Below, piece after piece: positions 17,179 through 25,787 of a stretch of DNA of 64,000 bases (its first letter is position 1; the number at the start of each line of letters is the position of its first letter). The stretch is from Glacieibacterium sp038210595 (GTDB taxonomy: Bacteria; Pseudomonadota; Alphaproteobacteria; Sphingomonadales; Sphingomonadaceae). The notes under the pieces were generated by a model. That model saw only the letters and a program-made list of their open reading frames with translations. It ran no database searches and was not told the origin of the DNA. Where the stretch lies: contig JBBQWN010000002.1 of the NCBI GenBank assembly GCA_038210595.1, positions 77,628 to 141,627 on the forward strand, written 5' to 3'. The translations under genes and the position numbers were made by a program.

Positions 17179-17421
17179 TCGTCCCCGCCTGCCCACGAAA
17201 AGTCTTTTGCAGTTCCGCCCAGTCGTGTACCAGCGATAAACAAGCAAAGACAAATGTTACAGATTTATTTCGCTGAAATCGCTTGTAATCGAACTGTCAT
17301 CGATTGCCAAGACTGTTCGCGGTTGCGCTCATGTTGTTTTTCGGTGCGCAGGTTGTTCGACAGTTGTTTTGCTACCAAGTCTGAATTCGACAAATAAATG
17401 ATGCAGGACTGCTCAGATTAG
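17179..17421. promoter_or_regulatory. AT-rich divergent promoter region of the exopolysaccharide locus
   Basis: About 240 bases between the divergent cell wall hydrolase and PCP genes. It is clearly richer in A+T than its flanks, especially 17230-17400, which suggests promoters and regulator binding. I could not fix a -35/-10 pair or an operator with confidence. Confidence 0.45.
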
Positions 17422-18768
17422 ATGATCGGCTTCACAAGTCTTTCCCAGATGTGGCTGGCACTGTGCGCGCGGTGGCGTCTGGCGGCGCTTGTCGCCGGGA
17501 CAATATTTGCCGCGACATTGATCGTGACGGCTCTGGTGCCGCCCAGCTATACCGCCGCCGCCGACATCATCTTTAACAGCCGCGCGACGGATGCTATCGT
17601 CGATCGTGGCGATGGGACCAGTTTCAACGCCTATCTCACCGCCGAGGTCGAGTTGCTGACCAGCCGGCGCGTTGTCGAACGGCTCGCTTCGGACCCGGCG
17701 TTCCTGCGGCAAGCACCGGTCCGCTCCCTGATTGCCGCGAAGGGGTGGCGCGGCGATGCCACCGATCGGCTGGTACGGACGATTGCGGGCGCGCTGACCG
17801 TCACCAACGACAAGAACAGCCGCACCGTGACGGTTACCGCGGTTGCGGGCGATCCCGATCTCGCCGCGCTGATCGCCAACGGCGTGGCCCGCGCCTATCT
17901 CGCCACCAATCTCGATCTGCGCGTCGCCCCGGCGCGGGTCAATGTCGCGTTCTACCGCCGGCAGAAAGACGCGCGTCGCCTCGAACTCGCGGGCGCCAGT
18001 GCCAAGCTCGATGCCTTTCTCAGCAAGACTGGCATGACCGGCCGCGAGATCGCCTCGGGTGCCGACGACATGCAGCTGCGCACGCTGGCCCAGCAGCGGA
18101 CCACGTCGCAGACGCAGCTGGCGCAATCGACCGCCGAGGTCGCGGTCGGCAACGTCGGGGCCGGCGTCGCGGCGGGCACGATCGTCAACAGCGTGGCGCA
18201 GCGGCTGAGTGCGGATATCGCCGACCAGACTGCTGCTCTTGCCGACCTGACGGTGCTGCGTGGGCCGAACTTCCCCAGTGTGATCCAGGCGCGCCAGCGT
18301 CTCGCCGAACTGCGTGCCCAGCTCGCGCACGAGAATGCGGCGATCGCCGAAGGCCTGCGCCGCCGCAACGCCTCCGCCCACCTCGAGGATCGGCGCATCG
18401 GCGCCTTGGAGGCCGGCAAGCGCGAGGATCTGTCGTCGTCGGCGGCGCAGCGTTCGGCGCTGGCGGCGCTGTCTGGCGACGTCGATCGCGCCAAGGCGAA
18501 TTATGACGCGGTAACGGCCCGACTGGCCGAGGTCGAACTCGCCAGTTCGCTGCCCGCACCGAACGCCGCCGTGCTCTCGGACGCCGCGCCGCCGCTGCTG
18601 CCCAGTGCGCCGAGCTGGCCGCTGGCCGTCGTTGCCGGCGCGCTGGCAGGACTGGTCGGCGGCATTCTGGCCGCTCTGATCGCCGAACTGCTGCGGCCGC
18701 GGGTCCGCAGCTGGCGGGACGTCGAATGGGCGCTCGGCGCTCCGGTTCTCTGTGACATGGCGGCCTGA
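17422..18768 (+). CDS. polysaccharide co-polymerase / chain-length protein (Wzz/GumC type)
   Basis: A 448-residue inner-membrane protein with two transmembrane helices, at about 22-42 and 405-428, flanking a long periplasmic part with Ala-rich coiled coils (about 190-390). An early segment PSYTAAADIIFN is the Wzz signature region. It sets the length of exopolysaccharide and links polymerase to the export protein. The kinase domain is not fused but follows as the next gene, two bases downstream. The ribosome site is poor, so the start is moderately certain. Confidence 0.87.
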   Translation: MIGFTSLSQMWLALCARWRLAALVAGTIFAATLIVTALVPPSYTAAADIIFNSRATDAIVDRGDGTSFNAYLTAEVELLTSRRVVERLASDPAFLRQAPVRSLIAAKGWRGDATDRLVRTIAGALTVTNDKNSRTVTVTAVAGDPDLAALIANGVARAYLATNLDLRVAPARVNVAFYRRQKDARRLELAGASAKLDAFLSKTGMTGREIASGADDMQLRTLAQQRTTSQTQLAQSTAEVAVGNVGAGVAAGTIVNSVAQRLSADIADQTAALADLTVLRGPNFPSVIQARQRLAELRAQLAHENAAIAEGLRRRNASAHLEDRRIGALEAGKREDLSSSAAQRSALAALSGDVDRAKANYDAVTARLAEVELASSLPAPNAAVLSDAAPPLLPSAPSWPLAVVAGALAGLVGGILAALIAELLRPRVRSWRDVEWALGAPVLCDMAA

Positions 18769-18770
18769 CG

Positions 18771-19667
18771 ATGCGTATCCACAGCAGTCGCCGGTCGGTC
18801 GTCGACTTCCCGATCCACAGCGCTCCGCCGCCGGTCGACGGCGACCGGCGGATCGGGACACGTCTGGTCGCGGCCGGCGTGCTGACCGCCGCCCAGGCCG
18901 AGCAGGTCGCGCGGACTCAGGTGGCGAGCGGCATGCGCTTTGGCGAGGCGGCAGTGGCGCTCGGCTTCGTCGGCCAGGCGCGCGTCGACGAGGAGCTTGC
19001 CGGCCATTTCGACTTCGCCGTCGCGCGTTCGGAGACGACCCGCCTCGACCCGGCACTGGTCGTGGCGCATGGCGGCGGCGACCACGCTTCGGAGCTGATC
19101 CGCAGCCTGCGCGTCCGGCTGTTCGCGGACCTGGCGGCGGTCGACGAGCCAGTCCTGATGGTCACCAGCCTGACCGGCAAGGTCGGTCGGCGCGTGATCG
19201 CCAGCAATCTCGCGATCGCCTTTGCGCAGGCGGGAACGCGAACCCTGCTGATCGACGCCGACCTGCGCGTGCCGGCGCTCGACCGCCTGTTCGGGGTGGC
19301 CGGCAGTCCCGGCCTGTCGACTGTCCTCGCCTCGCGCGATGCGACCCTCGGACCGGTCGAGATCGCCGAGATTCCGGGCCTCAGCTTCCTTCCCGGCGGG
19401 CCGCCGCCACCCAATCCGGTCGAGCTGCTGTCCCGCCTGCCTGCGCTGCTGCCGGCGCTGAGGGCGGCAACCCGTGCCCGGCTGGTCATTCTCAATACGC
19501 CGCCGATCGATGGTTATGACGACGCGCTCGGCCTTGGTCCGGCGCAGCCCGCTGTCCTGGTCGTGGTGCGCCGCAACTTCACCCGTAGCGACAAGCTTGC
19601 TGCCGCTGCCAAGCGGCTGGATGCGGCCGGCTGCCGGATCATCGGCTCGGTGATCAATGTGGCGTGA
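18771..19667 (+). CDS. BY-kinase/CpsD-like ATPase with degenerate Walker A
   Basis: A 298-residue protein. The first 100 residues look like a small GspE-N/MshEN-type domain (IGTRLVAAGVLTAAQAEQV ... ALGFVGQARVDEELAGHF). The rest is a CpsD/CapB-like ParA fold: LIRSLRVRLF, a P-loop region, the Walker A' motif LLIDADLR (about 160-168) and LVILNTPPIDG. The P-loop reads SLTGKVGRRV (133-142) where a GEGKS/T is expected, so ATP binding is doubtful. No C-terminal Tyr cluster is seen. It is coupled to the PCP gene before it and overlaps the next by 11 bases. Confidence 0.8.
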   Translation: MRIHSSRRSVVDFPIHSAPPPVDGDRRIGTRLVAAGVLTAAQAEQVARTQVASGMRFGEAAVALGFVGQARVDEELAGHFDFAVARSETTRLDPALVVAHGGGDHASELIRSLRVRLFADLAAVDEPVLMVTSLTGKVGRRVIASNLAIAFAQAGTRTLLIDADLRVPALDRLFGVAGSPGLSTVLASRDATLGPVEIAEIPGLSFLPGGPPPPNPVELLSRLPALLPALRAATRARLVILNTPPIDGYDDALGLGPAQPAVLVVVRRNFTRSDKLAAAAKRLDAAGCRIIGSVINVA

Positions 19668-21705
19668 CTTCGACTATGGCGACGGCGCGACGACGCTCGG
19701 CGGGGCGCCGTTCAGCTTTCCCGACCCGGTCACGCCGAACTGGCGGCAGCTTTGGCAGGCCATCGTCGGCCATGTCGCGCTGACCCCCGACGAGCAGACC
19801 AAGACCGAGTTGCTCGACCAGTTCGCGCGCCGCTTCGGGGTCCGCACGCTGGGCTTTGTGAACGCGCACGCGATGAATCAGTGCGTCGTCGATCCGGCGT
19901 TCGCCGCCGACATACTGGCGCTTGGCAGCGTCGTGCGCGACGGTATCGGCGTCCAAGCGCTGTACCGCCTGCTCGGCCGGCGCGCCGGTCTCAACCTGAA
20001 CGGCACCGACCTGCTGCCTGAGCTGATCTCTCGCTTCGCCGGCAAGCGCGTCGCGGTATTCGGCACGCAATTGCCGCTGGCCGAGCGCGTCGGCGAGAAA
20101 TTGCGCGTTGAGCTGGGCTGCGAGCCGATCGCGGCGCATGGTTTCCACGCCGATGGCTATTACGTCGATCTGGTCGCGCGGACGCGGCCGGCGCTGGTCA
20201 TTCTCGGCATGGGCATGCCCAAGCAGGAGCGTGTCGCACGGCTGATGAAGCAGGCGTTGCACCAGGATGTTGCGATCGTCTGCGGCGGTGCCATCCTCGA
20301 CTTTCTGTCGGGACATATTACGCGCGCGCCGTTATGGATGCGCCGCGCTGGCATGGAGTGGGTATTTCGCTTGGGTCTCGAACCGCGCCGCCTTTTCCGC
20401 CGTTATGTGATGGGCAATCCGATCTTTCTGCTGCGCTCGGCGATCCTTGCGCTGCGCGGCGCGGGGACCGGCAGGCCCGCCCGCCGCAGCCTGCAAATGC
20501 CGGCGGCGGCGCGCCCGGTCCTGCCGCCGCACGGGATCGGCGGACCGCTCGCCGCGACGACGCTCGACCGGCTGGCGACGCGGCCGACGAACAGTGCCGA
20601 GATCGTCACGCTGCCGACACCGCCGGTCCGGCCGCGGCGGCCGCAACCGTCGGTGTTCTCCGCCAACCGGCCCGTCGTCGAACGCGACGACCTGTATGGG
20701 CGCGGTGAGGACCTGGCGCGCTTGCAGGCGCGGGTGCTGGATCAGCGCGGCAGCGCGTTGATCTATGGGCCGCGCGGCTATGGCAAGACCTCGCTGGTGC
20801 GGGTGTTCGGCGAGGTCGCGGATTCGCTCGGCCATGTCGTGATCTACGCCTCGTGCTCGCGCGGCGTCGGCTTCGACAACCTGCTGCGCAGCTATCTCAC
20901 CGAGCTCGCCGCCGAGATCGGCACGCCCATGCCCGACGCGGGGACGCCGCTGACGGTGCCCTCGGTCGCCGCCATCCTCGCCGCGGTCGGCGAGCATTCG
21001 GTCGTGTTCATTCTCGACGAGTTCGACCGCGTCGACCGTGACGACACGCGGGAAAGTGTCGTCGAGCTGATCAAGGACGTTTCCGATCTGACCGGCTCGG
21101 TGCGTTTCCTGCTGGTTGGCGTGGCCACCGATTCGGCGCACATCCTCGGCTATCACCCGTCGGTCCATCGCTGCCTCAGCTGCGTGCCGCTGTCGCGCCT
21201 GTCGCATGACGCGATCGAGACGCTGTTCCGCGACAAGGCCGGCCGTGACGCGATCGACATTCCCGCGCCGATGGTCTCCGCGATCGTCGCGCTGGTCGCT
21301 GGCTCGGCCTATCACGCCCAGCTGATCGGACAGAAGCTGGCGGGCGGCAGCCGCGACGCGCCGGTCGACGCGGCGCGCTTCAACGCAGTGCTCGACGAGA
21401 TCGTCGAGGACAATGCCCGGATCGATGCCGGCTTCGCCCGCCTGCGCGCCGAATTCGGCAGCCCCGGGCCCGGCCGCGATGCGTTGATGCGCCTCGCCGA
21501 CAGCGCGCTCCGCGACAGCGAGGACCTCGTCCGTCCTGGCGCGATGGGCGACGGGCGTGTCGCGGAATTCTGCGCCGGTCTCGCCAGTATCGGCGTGCTC
21601 GAGGAGGCGGGGCCGCTCGCGGCTGGTGCCTATCGCTTCACCAACGCCTTCACACCGCAGCTGCTGACGATCCTCGCGCACCGTCAGGCGGCCGCGGCGG
21701 CCTAG
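19657..21705 (+). CDS. WecG/TagA-family glycosyltransferase fused to an AAA/STAND-like ATPase
   Basis: A 682-residue two-part protein. Residues about 20-265 are a GT26 (WecG/TagA/CpsF) glycosyltransferase: NAHAMNQCV, VVRDGIGVQAL, LNGTDLLPEL, GMPKQE (186-191), RAPLWMRRAGMEWVFRLGLEP. It would add a sugar to a lipid-linked intermediate at the inner membrane. After a Pro/Arg-rich linker (about 270-340), residues 345-682 form a P-loop NTPase with GPRGYGKT (371-378) and VVFILDEFD (449-457), then a winged-helix-like end. GT26 enzymes normally stop near 250 residues, so the ATPase half is extra. There is no frameshift or internal stop. The stop codon shares CTAG with the convergent gene. Confidence 0.85.
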   Translation: MWRDFDYGDGATTLGGAPFSFPDPVTPNWRQLWQAIVGHVALTPDEQTKTELLDQFARRFGVRTLGFVNAHAMNQCVVDPAFAADILALGSVVRDGIGVQALYRLLGRRAGLNLNGTDLLPELISRFAGKRVAVFGTQLPLAERVGEKLRVELGCEPIAAHGFHADGYYVDLVARTRPALVILGMGMPKQERVARLMKQALHQDVAIVCGGAILDFLSGHITRAPLWMRRAGMEWVFRLGLEPRRLFRRYVMGNPIFLLRSAILALRGAGTGRPARRSLQMPAAARPVLPPHGIGGPLAATTLDRLATRPTNSAEIVTLPTPPVRPRRPQPSVFSANRPVVERDDLYGRGEDLARLQARVLDQRGSALIYGPRGYGKTSLVRVFGEVADSLGHVVIYASCSRGVGFDNLLRSYLTELAAEIGTPMPDAGTPLTVPSVAAILAAVGEHSVVFILDEFDRVDRDDTRESVVELIKDVSDLTGSVRFLLVGVATDSAHILGYHPSVHRCLSCVPLSRLSHDAIETLFRDKAGRDAIDIPAPMVSAIVALVAGSAYHAQLIGQKLAGGSRDAPVDAARFNAVLDEIVEDNARIDAGFARLRAEFGSPGPGRDALMRLADSALRDSEDLVRPGAMGDGRVAEFCAGLASIGVLEEAGPLAAGAYRFTNAFTPQLLTILAHRQAAAAA

Positions 21706-22814
21706 CCGATCTTCGTTTCCGGGTAGCGCGCCGGGTCGAGCACCCGCGCGGCGACCTCGTCCCAGCTCGGGAAGGCGCGCGGCTCGACCTTGCCGGCCTG
21801 CGCCAGCGCCGCCGTCACCGCCGCCGCCATCGAGGCCGTATCGCCGATCGTGTAGCCGTGACGGTTGGGGTTGCTGCCGGCCGCGAACGCTGCGGTTACT
21901 GCGGGGCGCCCGAGATATTCGAACTGCGCCAGCTTCAGGCTCGAATCGGCGACATACTCCGCCCCGACCGCATAGGTGTAGGGCGCGATGCCGAAGGTCG
22001 CGTGCTTCAGCCAGGCCAGTGTGTCGCGGAAGCGCATCTCCGGGTGGATATGCACGTTCGGTGGCGCGGCGAAATTCGTGCCGCAGCCGATGACGTGGAA
22101 ATCGACGTGCGGAAACAGTGGCGCGACGCGCACGAAGAAATCGGGGTCGAACAGCCCTGAGCCGACCGAGACACCGTTCAGCGGCCTTGCGTAAGGGCTG
22201 GGGCCGATGCCGGCGAAGTCGGGCGGATGGACGCCGAAGCCTGCCAGGTACAGCCGGTCGGCAGCCCAGCTGAACTCGCTCGCCAGCGCCGGCGAGCGCA
22301 GCGCGAAATGGTCGATCAGCGGACCGGCGGCGACCAGCTCCTGCTGCACCCGCGGATGCGCGCCGTGGGTGTCGAGCCGGTCGGTGCCGAAGTAGATGAT
22401 TTTGGCCGCCGGGTTGAGCCGGCGGATGCGCCGCACATAGATCGCCGCGACGCTCGATTCGATGATGATCGCGTCGGCGGCGCGCATCGTGTCGTCGAAC
22501 CAGCGGTTGGGCAGCGCCGCGAACAGCGGGAAGACGCGCCCCATAACGGCTGACAGCAACGGCTGCCGCGACGCGAACGGGTGGACGCTGGTCCGCCACA
22601 GATAGCAGGTGACGCCGTCGACGACCTCCGGCCGGTTGGCGCGGTCCCACAGGAAGACCCGCGAATCGCCGGTCCGCTTCGACAGCCGGCTGAAGCGGGT
22701 CGAGACGAACGACACCTCGTGGCCCAGCCTGACGAAGCCGTCGGTCAGTGCCTGGATGCTGGCGCGGCGGCTGGTGCGATAGTCATGGAAACCGGACAGG
22801 ACGACGATGCGCAT
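21702..22814 (-). CDS. GumK-like glucuronosyltransferase (GT70)
   Basis: A 370-residue GT-B glycosyltransferase. Several segments match my memory of Xanthomonas GumK: DYRTSRRASIQALTD near the start, CYLWRTSVHPF (70-80), VGSGLFDPDFF, HFHVIGCG-like FHVIGCGTNF, FGIAPYTYAV, and YVADSSLKLAQFEYLG. Asp168 in LIDHFALRSPA aligns with the GumK catalytic Asp. GumK moves glucuronic acid from UDP-GlcA to a lipid-linked trisaccharide in xanthan synthesis. The UDP-sugar dehydrogenase at 25777-27096 could supply such a donor. Start overlaps the previous gene stop by one base. The exact sugar is not certain. Confidence 0.82.
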   Translation of the reverse strand: MRIVVLSGFHDYRTSRRASIQALTDGFVRLGHEVSFVSTRFSRLSKRTGDSRVFLWDRANRPEVVDGVTCYLWRTSVHPFASRQPLLSAVMGRVFPLFAALPNRWFDDTMRAADAIIIESSVAAIYVRRIRRLNPAAKIIYFGTDRLDTHGAHPRVQQELVAAGPLIDHFALRSPALASEFSWAADRLYLAGFGVHPPDFAGIGPSPYARPLNGVSVGSGLFDPDFFVRVAPLFPHVDFHVIGCGTNFAAPPNVHIHPEMRFRDTLAWLKHATFGIAPYTYAVGAEYVADSSLKLAQFEYLGRPAVTAAFAAGSNPNRHGYTIGDTASMAAAVTAALAQAGKVEPRAFPSWDEVAARVLDPARYPETKIG

Positions 22815-23872
22815 CAGGCGGCCGCGGCACGGTAGAGGGTCAGGATCTCACCGGCGCGGCGTTCCCAGGTGAAGGCGTTCTCCACCGCCGCGACGGTCGC
22901 GTCCGAGACGGCGGTCGCGCTGGCGGCGGCGAGCTGACGGGCGAGCGCCGCCACGTCGCCGACGTCATGGGTGGTATCGAGCCCGGCCACGTCCATGATC
23001 GCGAGATTACCCGGGATGCGCGAGCACACCACCGGCAGCCGCGAAATCAGCATCTCGAGGAGCACGGTCGGCAGCCCCTCCTGCTCGGACGCGAGCACGA
23101 AGACATCGGCGCCGCCGATCATGCCGGTGACGCCGGCATCGTCGACGAAACCGTGGAAGGTGACGCGGTCGGCGACGCCCAGCTGCACCGCCAGTGCTTC
23201 CAGCGACGCCCGTTCGCTGCCCCTGCCGACAAGGTTGAAATGGCCCTGCGCCAGTTCCGGCCGGGCGAGCGCGGCGATGACGTCGCGCAGCCGCTTGACC
23301 GGATCGAGCCGCCCGACCGACAGGATCGCGGGCGACCCGGCGAGGCGCGGCGCGTCGGGCGCGGCGGCGGCGATGGTCAGGTCGCTCAGCAGCACGCAAT
23401 TGGGAATGATCACCGTCCGGTCGACCGGGATGCTGCGTGCCCGGTACCAGCCGCGCCAGACTTCGGTGAGCAGGATGGTGGCGCTGCTGCGCGCGACCAG
23501 GTGATGCTCGGCGGTCCGGTCCCACACCGCCTTGACCAGCGGGCCTCTCCCACCCTCGCCGTCGTAATAGGCATGCGGCGTGTACAGCCAGCGCTTGCCC
23601 GCACGGCGGCACAGAACCGAGGCGATCGCTGCATAGGTCGAGCGCGCGCCGTGGATATGCACGACATCGGCCCAGTCGATATGCGCGCCGAGGCCGGTGG
23701 GTGGGCAGGTCACCGAGACATAGGGGCTGGTCACCAATTCCGGTGCGGGCGCGACGACGCGGACGTCGCAGCCCAGCCCGGTCAGCGCGCGCGCCAGCCC
23801 GTGGATGTGCCGCGCGGTGCCGCCGCCGCCGGTCAGCGGCTCGAAATCCTTGTGGACGTGGAGGACGCGCAT
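22814..23872 (-). CDS. GT4-family glycosyltransferase
   Basis: A 352-residue GT-B enzyme. The ATG at 23872 is chosen because MRVLHVHKDFEPLTGGGGTARHI is the standard GT4 opening; the upstream open frame is Arg-rich read-through of the neighbouring gene. Key parts are DVVHIHGARSTY, SVGRLDPVKRLRDVI and the nucleotide-sugar EX7E-type motif EQEGLPTVLLEML near 280-292. It probably builds the repeat unit at the cytoplasmic face. It lies two bases after the epimerase gene and overlaps the GumK-like gene. Confidence 0.88.
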   Translation of the reverse strand: MRVLHVHKDFEPLTGGGGTARHIHGLARALTGLGCDVRVVAPAPELVTSPYVSVTCPPTGLGAHIDWADVVHIHGARSTYAAIASVLCRRAGKRWLYTPHAYYDGEGGRGPLVKAVWDRTAEHHLVARSSATILLTEVWRGWYRARSIPVDRTVIIPNCVLLSDLTIAAAAPDAPRLAGSPAILSVGRLDPVKRLRDVIAALARPELAQGHFNLVGRGSERASLEALAVQLGVADRVTFHGFVDDAGVTGMIGGADVFVLASEQEGLPTVLLEMLISRLPVVCSRIPGNLAIMDVAGLDTTHDVGDVAALARQLAAASATAVSDATVAAVENAFTWERRAGEILTLYRAAAA

Positions 23873-23874
23873 GG

Positions 23875-24873
23875 TCAGGCGGCGGCGCGCGGCGCGTCGC
23901 TTGCCAGGTAGCCGGTCGCGGTCATGATCTGCCGGAGCGCGTCGCGCAGCGTCCAGGCGGCGCGCCAGTCGCGGCGCTCGGCGAGCTTGGCGGGATCGCC
24001 AAGCTGCTGCAGCCGGTCGATCTTGCGGACCCGCGCCGGATCGGTGGCGATGACCACCTCGGCACCCATCAGATCGCCGATCAGGCCGACCAGATCGGCG
24101 ACCGAGGCTTCGCGGCCGCTGCACAGGTTGAACGCCTCGAAGTCGCGACCTTCGACGAAGCCGCCGAGCAGTGTCACCAGCCCCGACGCGACGTCGTCGA
24201 CGAAGATGTAGTCGCGCTTGGGCGCGGTGTTGCCGAGCCGGATCTCGACGCGCGCACCGCCGCGGGCGACCTGCGCCAGGATGTCGGGGATCAGGTGGCC
24301 GTTGGGGTCGTTGGTGCCGATGGTGTTGAACAGTCGTGCGGCGACGGCGCGTCCGCCGCTGCGCCCGGCCCAGCCCGCGACCTGCGCCTCGTTGGCCAGT
24401 TTGGTGATCGAATAGACGTCGCTGGCCTTGAGCGGCGTCCGCTCCTCGTCGAGCGGGCCGCTATCCCACTGGTAGACCGCGCCGCTGGAGGCGAGCAGCA
24501 CGTCGCGGACGCCCGCCGCCTGCGCCGCATCGAGCACCGACTGGGTGCCCATGACGTTGACGTCGAAGGCCAGCGCCGGCTTGGCCTCGCAGGTCGGGAT
24601 ATGGTGCACGGCGGCGAGGTGGACGATCGCCTGCGGCCGGTGCTCCGCGACGATGGCCGCGACGGCGTCGCGGTCGCGGATGTCGGCAACGATCGGCACC
24701 AGGCCGGGTGCAGCGGCGGGCAGCGGCATGCCGACCGACAGGTCGTCGAGCGCCACGACCTCGACGCCCAGACCGGTCAGCAGCGGTACCACGCGCGACC
24801 CGATGAAACCCGCCGCGCCGGTGACCAGCACGCGGTCATGGGCGGGGCGCAGCGGCCGCAGCGAATCGGTCAT
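23875..24873 (-). CDS. NAD-dependent epimerase/dehydratase (extended SDR)
   Basis: A 332-residue nucleotide-sugar SDR. The ATG at 24873 puts the Rossmann motif VTGAAGFIGSRV at about 16-27, as usual. Further motifs are HLAAVHHIP, SSGAVYQ, the catalytic Tyr and Lys in YSITK, and RDYIFVDDVASG. This is the UDP-glucose/glucuronate epimerase or dehydratase family; the substrate cannot be read from sequence. It heads a three-gene run with the GT4 and GumK-like enzymes and likely makes a donor sugar for them. Confidence 0.87.
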   Translation of the reverse strand: MTDSLRPLRPAHDRVLVTGAAGFIGSRVVPLLTGLGVEVVALDDLSVGMPLPAAAPGLVPIVADIRDRDAVAAIVAEHRPQAIVHLAAVHHIPTCEAKPALAFDVNVMGTQSVLDAAQAAGVRDVLLASSGAVYQWDSGPLDEERTPLKASDVYSITKLANEAQVAGWAGRSGGRAVAARLFNTIGTNDPNGHLIPDILAQVARGGARVEIRLGNTAPKRDYIFVDDVASGLVTLLGGFVEGRDFEAFNLCSGREASVADLVGLIGDLMGAEVVIATDPARVRKIDRLQQLGDPAKLAERRDWRAAWTLRDALRQIMTATGYLASDAPRAAA

Positions 24874-25074
24874 GGCGGGTCGGGCTCCAGAGCTGCACGC
24901 GAAGCGGTGCCGGATGGTGAAGGGCAGGGCAAGCCCGCCGCCGGGCGGACCTGCCACAGGATTGTGACAATTCCGGACAGCCGCGCCACAATCGTGCTGA
25001 ACCGACCGTTGCGAAGCTTAGCCCGCGCCGCCGCCTGACGTGATTCCGGCCACGGTGTTGGCGGAGTGGCGGCG

Positions 25075-25326
25075 ATGCGGCGTTTGATCGTGGTGGTGGC
25101 AATGACGGTCTCCGCCTGTGCGGCAACGCCGCCGCCTTCGACCAGCGGCCTCGCCCCGCCCGCGCCGAGCTGGTTGGCCTTTTGCAGCCAGCACGGTGGC
25201 CCCTGCGATCCCGTGCCCGTCGCCGTCGCGATGCCCGACGGCGACCGCGCCCCGACGCCGCGCGGCTGGCGCGACTATTGCCGCCGCACGCCCGGCGATG
25301 CCGCCTGCGCGCCGGTGTCCCGGTGA
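25075..25326 (+). CDS. small hypothetical lipoprotein
   Basis: An 83-residue protein. The ATG at 25075 is preceded by GCGGAG at eight bases; an alternative GTG lies at 25066. The lipobox TVSAC gives lipidated Cys15. The mature part is Pro-rich with four Cys (Cys15 plus three later) and the segment RGWRDYCRRTPGDAAC. I do not recognise the family. It overlaps the following protease gene in a GTGA junction and is surely co-translated with it, so it may be its partner or anchor. Confidence 0.7.
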   Translation: MRRLIVVVAMTVSACAATPPPSTSGLAPPAPSWLAFCSQHGGPCDPVPVAVAMPDGDRAPTPRGWRDYCRRTPGDAACAPVSR

Positions 25327-25787
25327 GACGCCTGCTGACGCTCCTGATCGCCGCGCTGCCGCTGCCCGCGCACGCCGCGCCCGAGCTCGACGAGGCGCGC
25401 TGGGATCAGCTGACAACGCTGGCGCGCGCCATCCAGGCGCTGCCGGCGGTGCGTGACGACGAGCGTTTCCGCCGCGCCGAATACTGGCAGGCAGCGGATG
25501 CGCAGGGCGGCGACTGCGAGGACATGGCCCTGCTCGCCCGCGCCCGGCTGCTGGCACTGGGCTGGCCGGCGGCGGCGCTGCGGCTGGCGCTGGTGTGGAC
25601 CGAAACGCGCGAATATCATGCCGTGCTGACGGTCGACGTCGTGCGCCACGGCGCGCCCGCGACCTACGTGATCGACAACCGCTTCGCCTGGGTGATCGGC
25701 TGGGACGCACTCAGCCGCCACGGCTACCGCTGGGACGTCCGCCAGAACGCCGGGCGGCCGGGCTGGAGCTACGTCGCTAAGCCTTGA
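25323..25787 (+). CDS. transglutaminase-like cysteine protease (BTLCP/LapG family)
   Basis: A 154-residue secreted protein starting at GTG inside a GTGA overlap. A signal peptide (to about Ala19) is followed by a bacterial transglutaminase-like fold: GGDCEDMALLARARL with Cys65, REYHAVLTV with His99, and YVIDNRF with Asp118. This Cys-His-Asp set is that of LapG-type periplasmic proteases, which cut large adhesins to release biofilms. No lapD or lapA homologue is next to it, but the window encodes an RTX protein and an FHA-type exoprotein. It ends 11 bases inside the convergent dehydrogenase gene. Confidence 0.85.
   Translation: MRRLLTLLIAALPLPAHAAPELDEARWDQLTTLARAIQALPAVRDDERFRRAEYWQAADAQGGDCEDMALLARARLLALGWPAAALRLALVWTETREYHAVLTVDVVRHGAPATYVIDNRFAWVIGWDALSRHGYRWDVRQNAGRPGWSYVAKP

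Noticed and set aside
20332..22650. Long minus-strand frame (772 residues) spanning the GumK-like region
   Set aside because: It runs out of phase across the GumK-like gene and antisense of the ATPase; it has no motifs and the two known frames explain the region.
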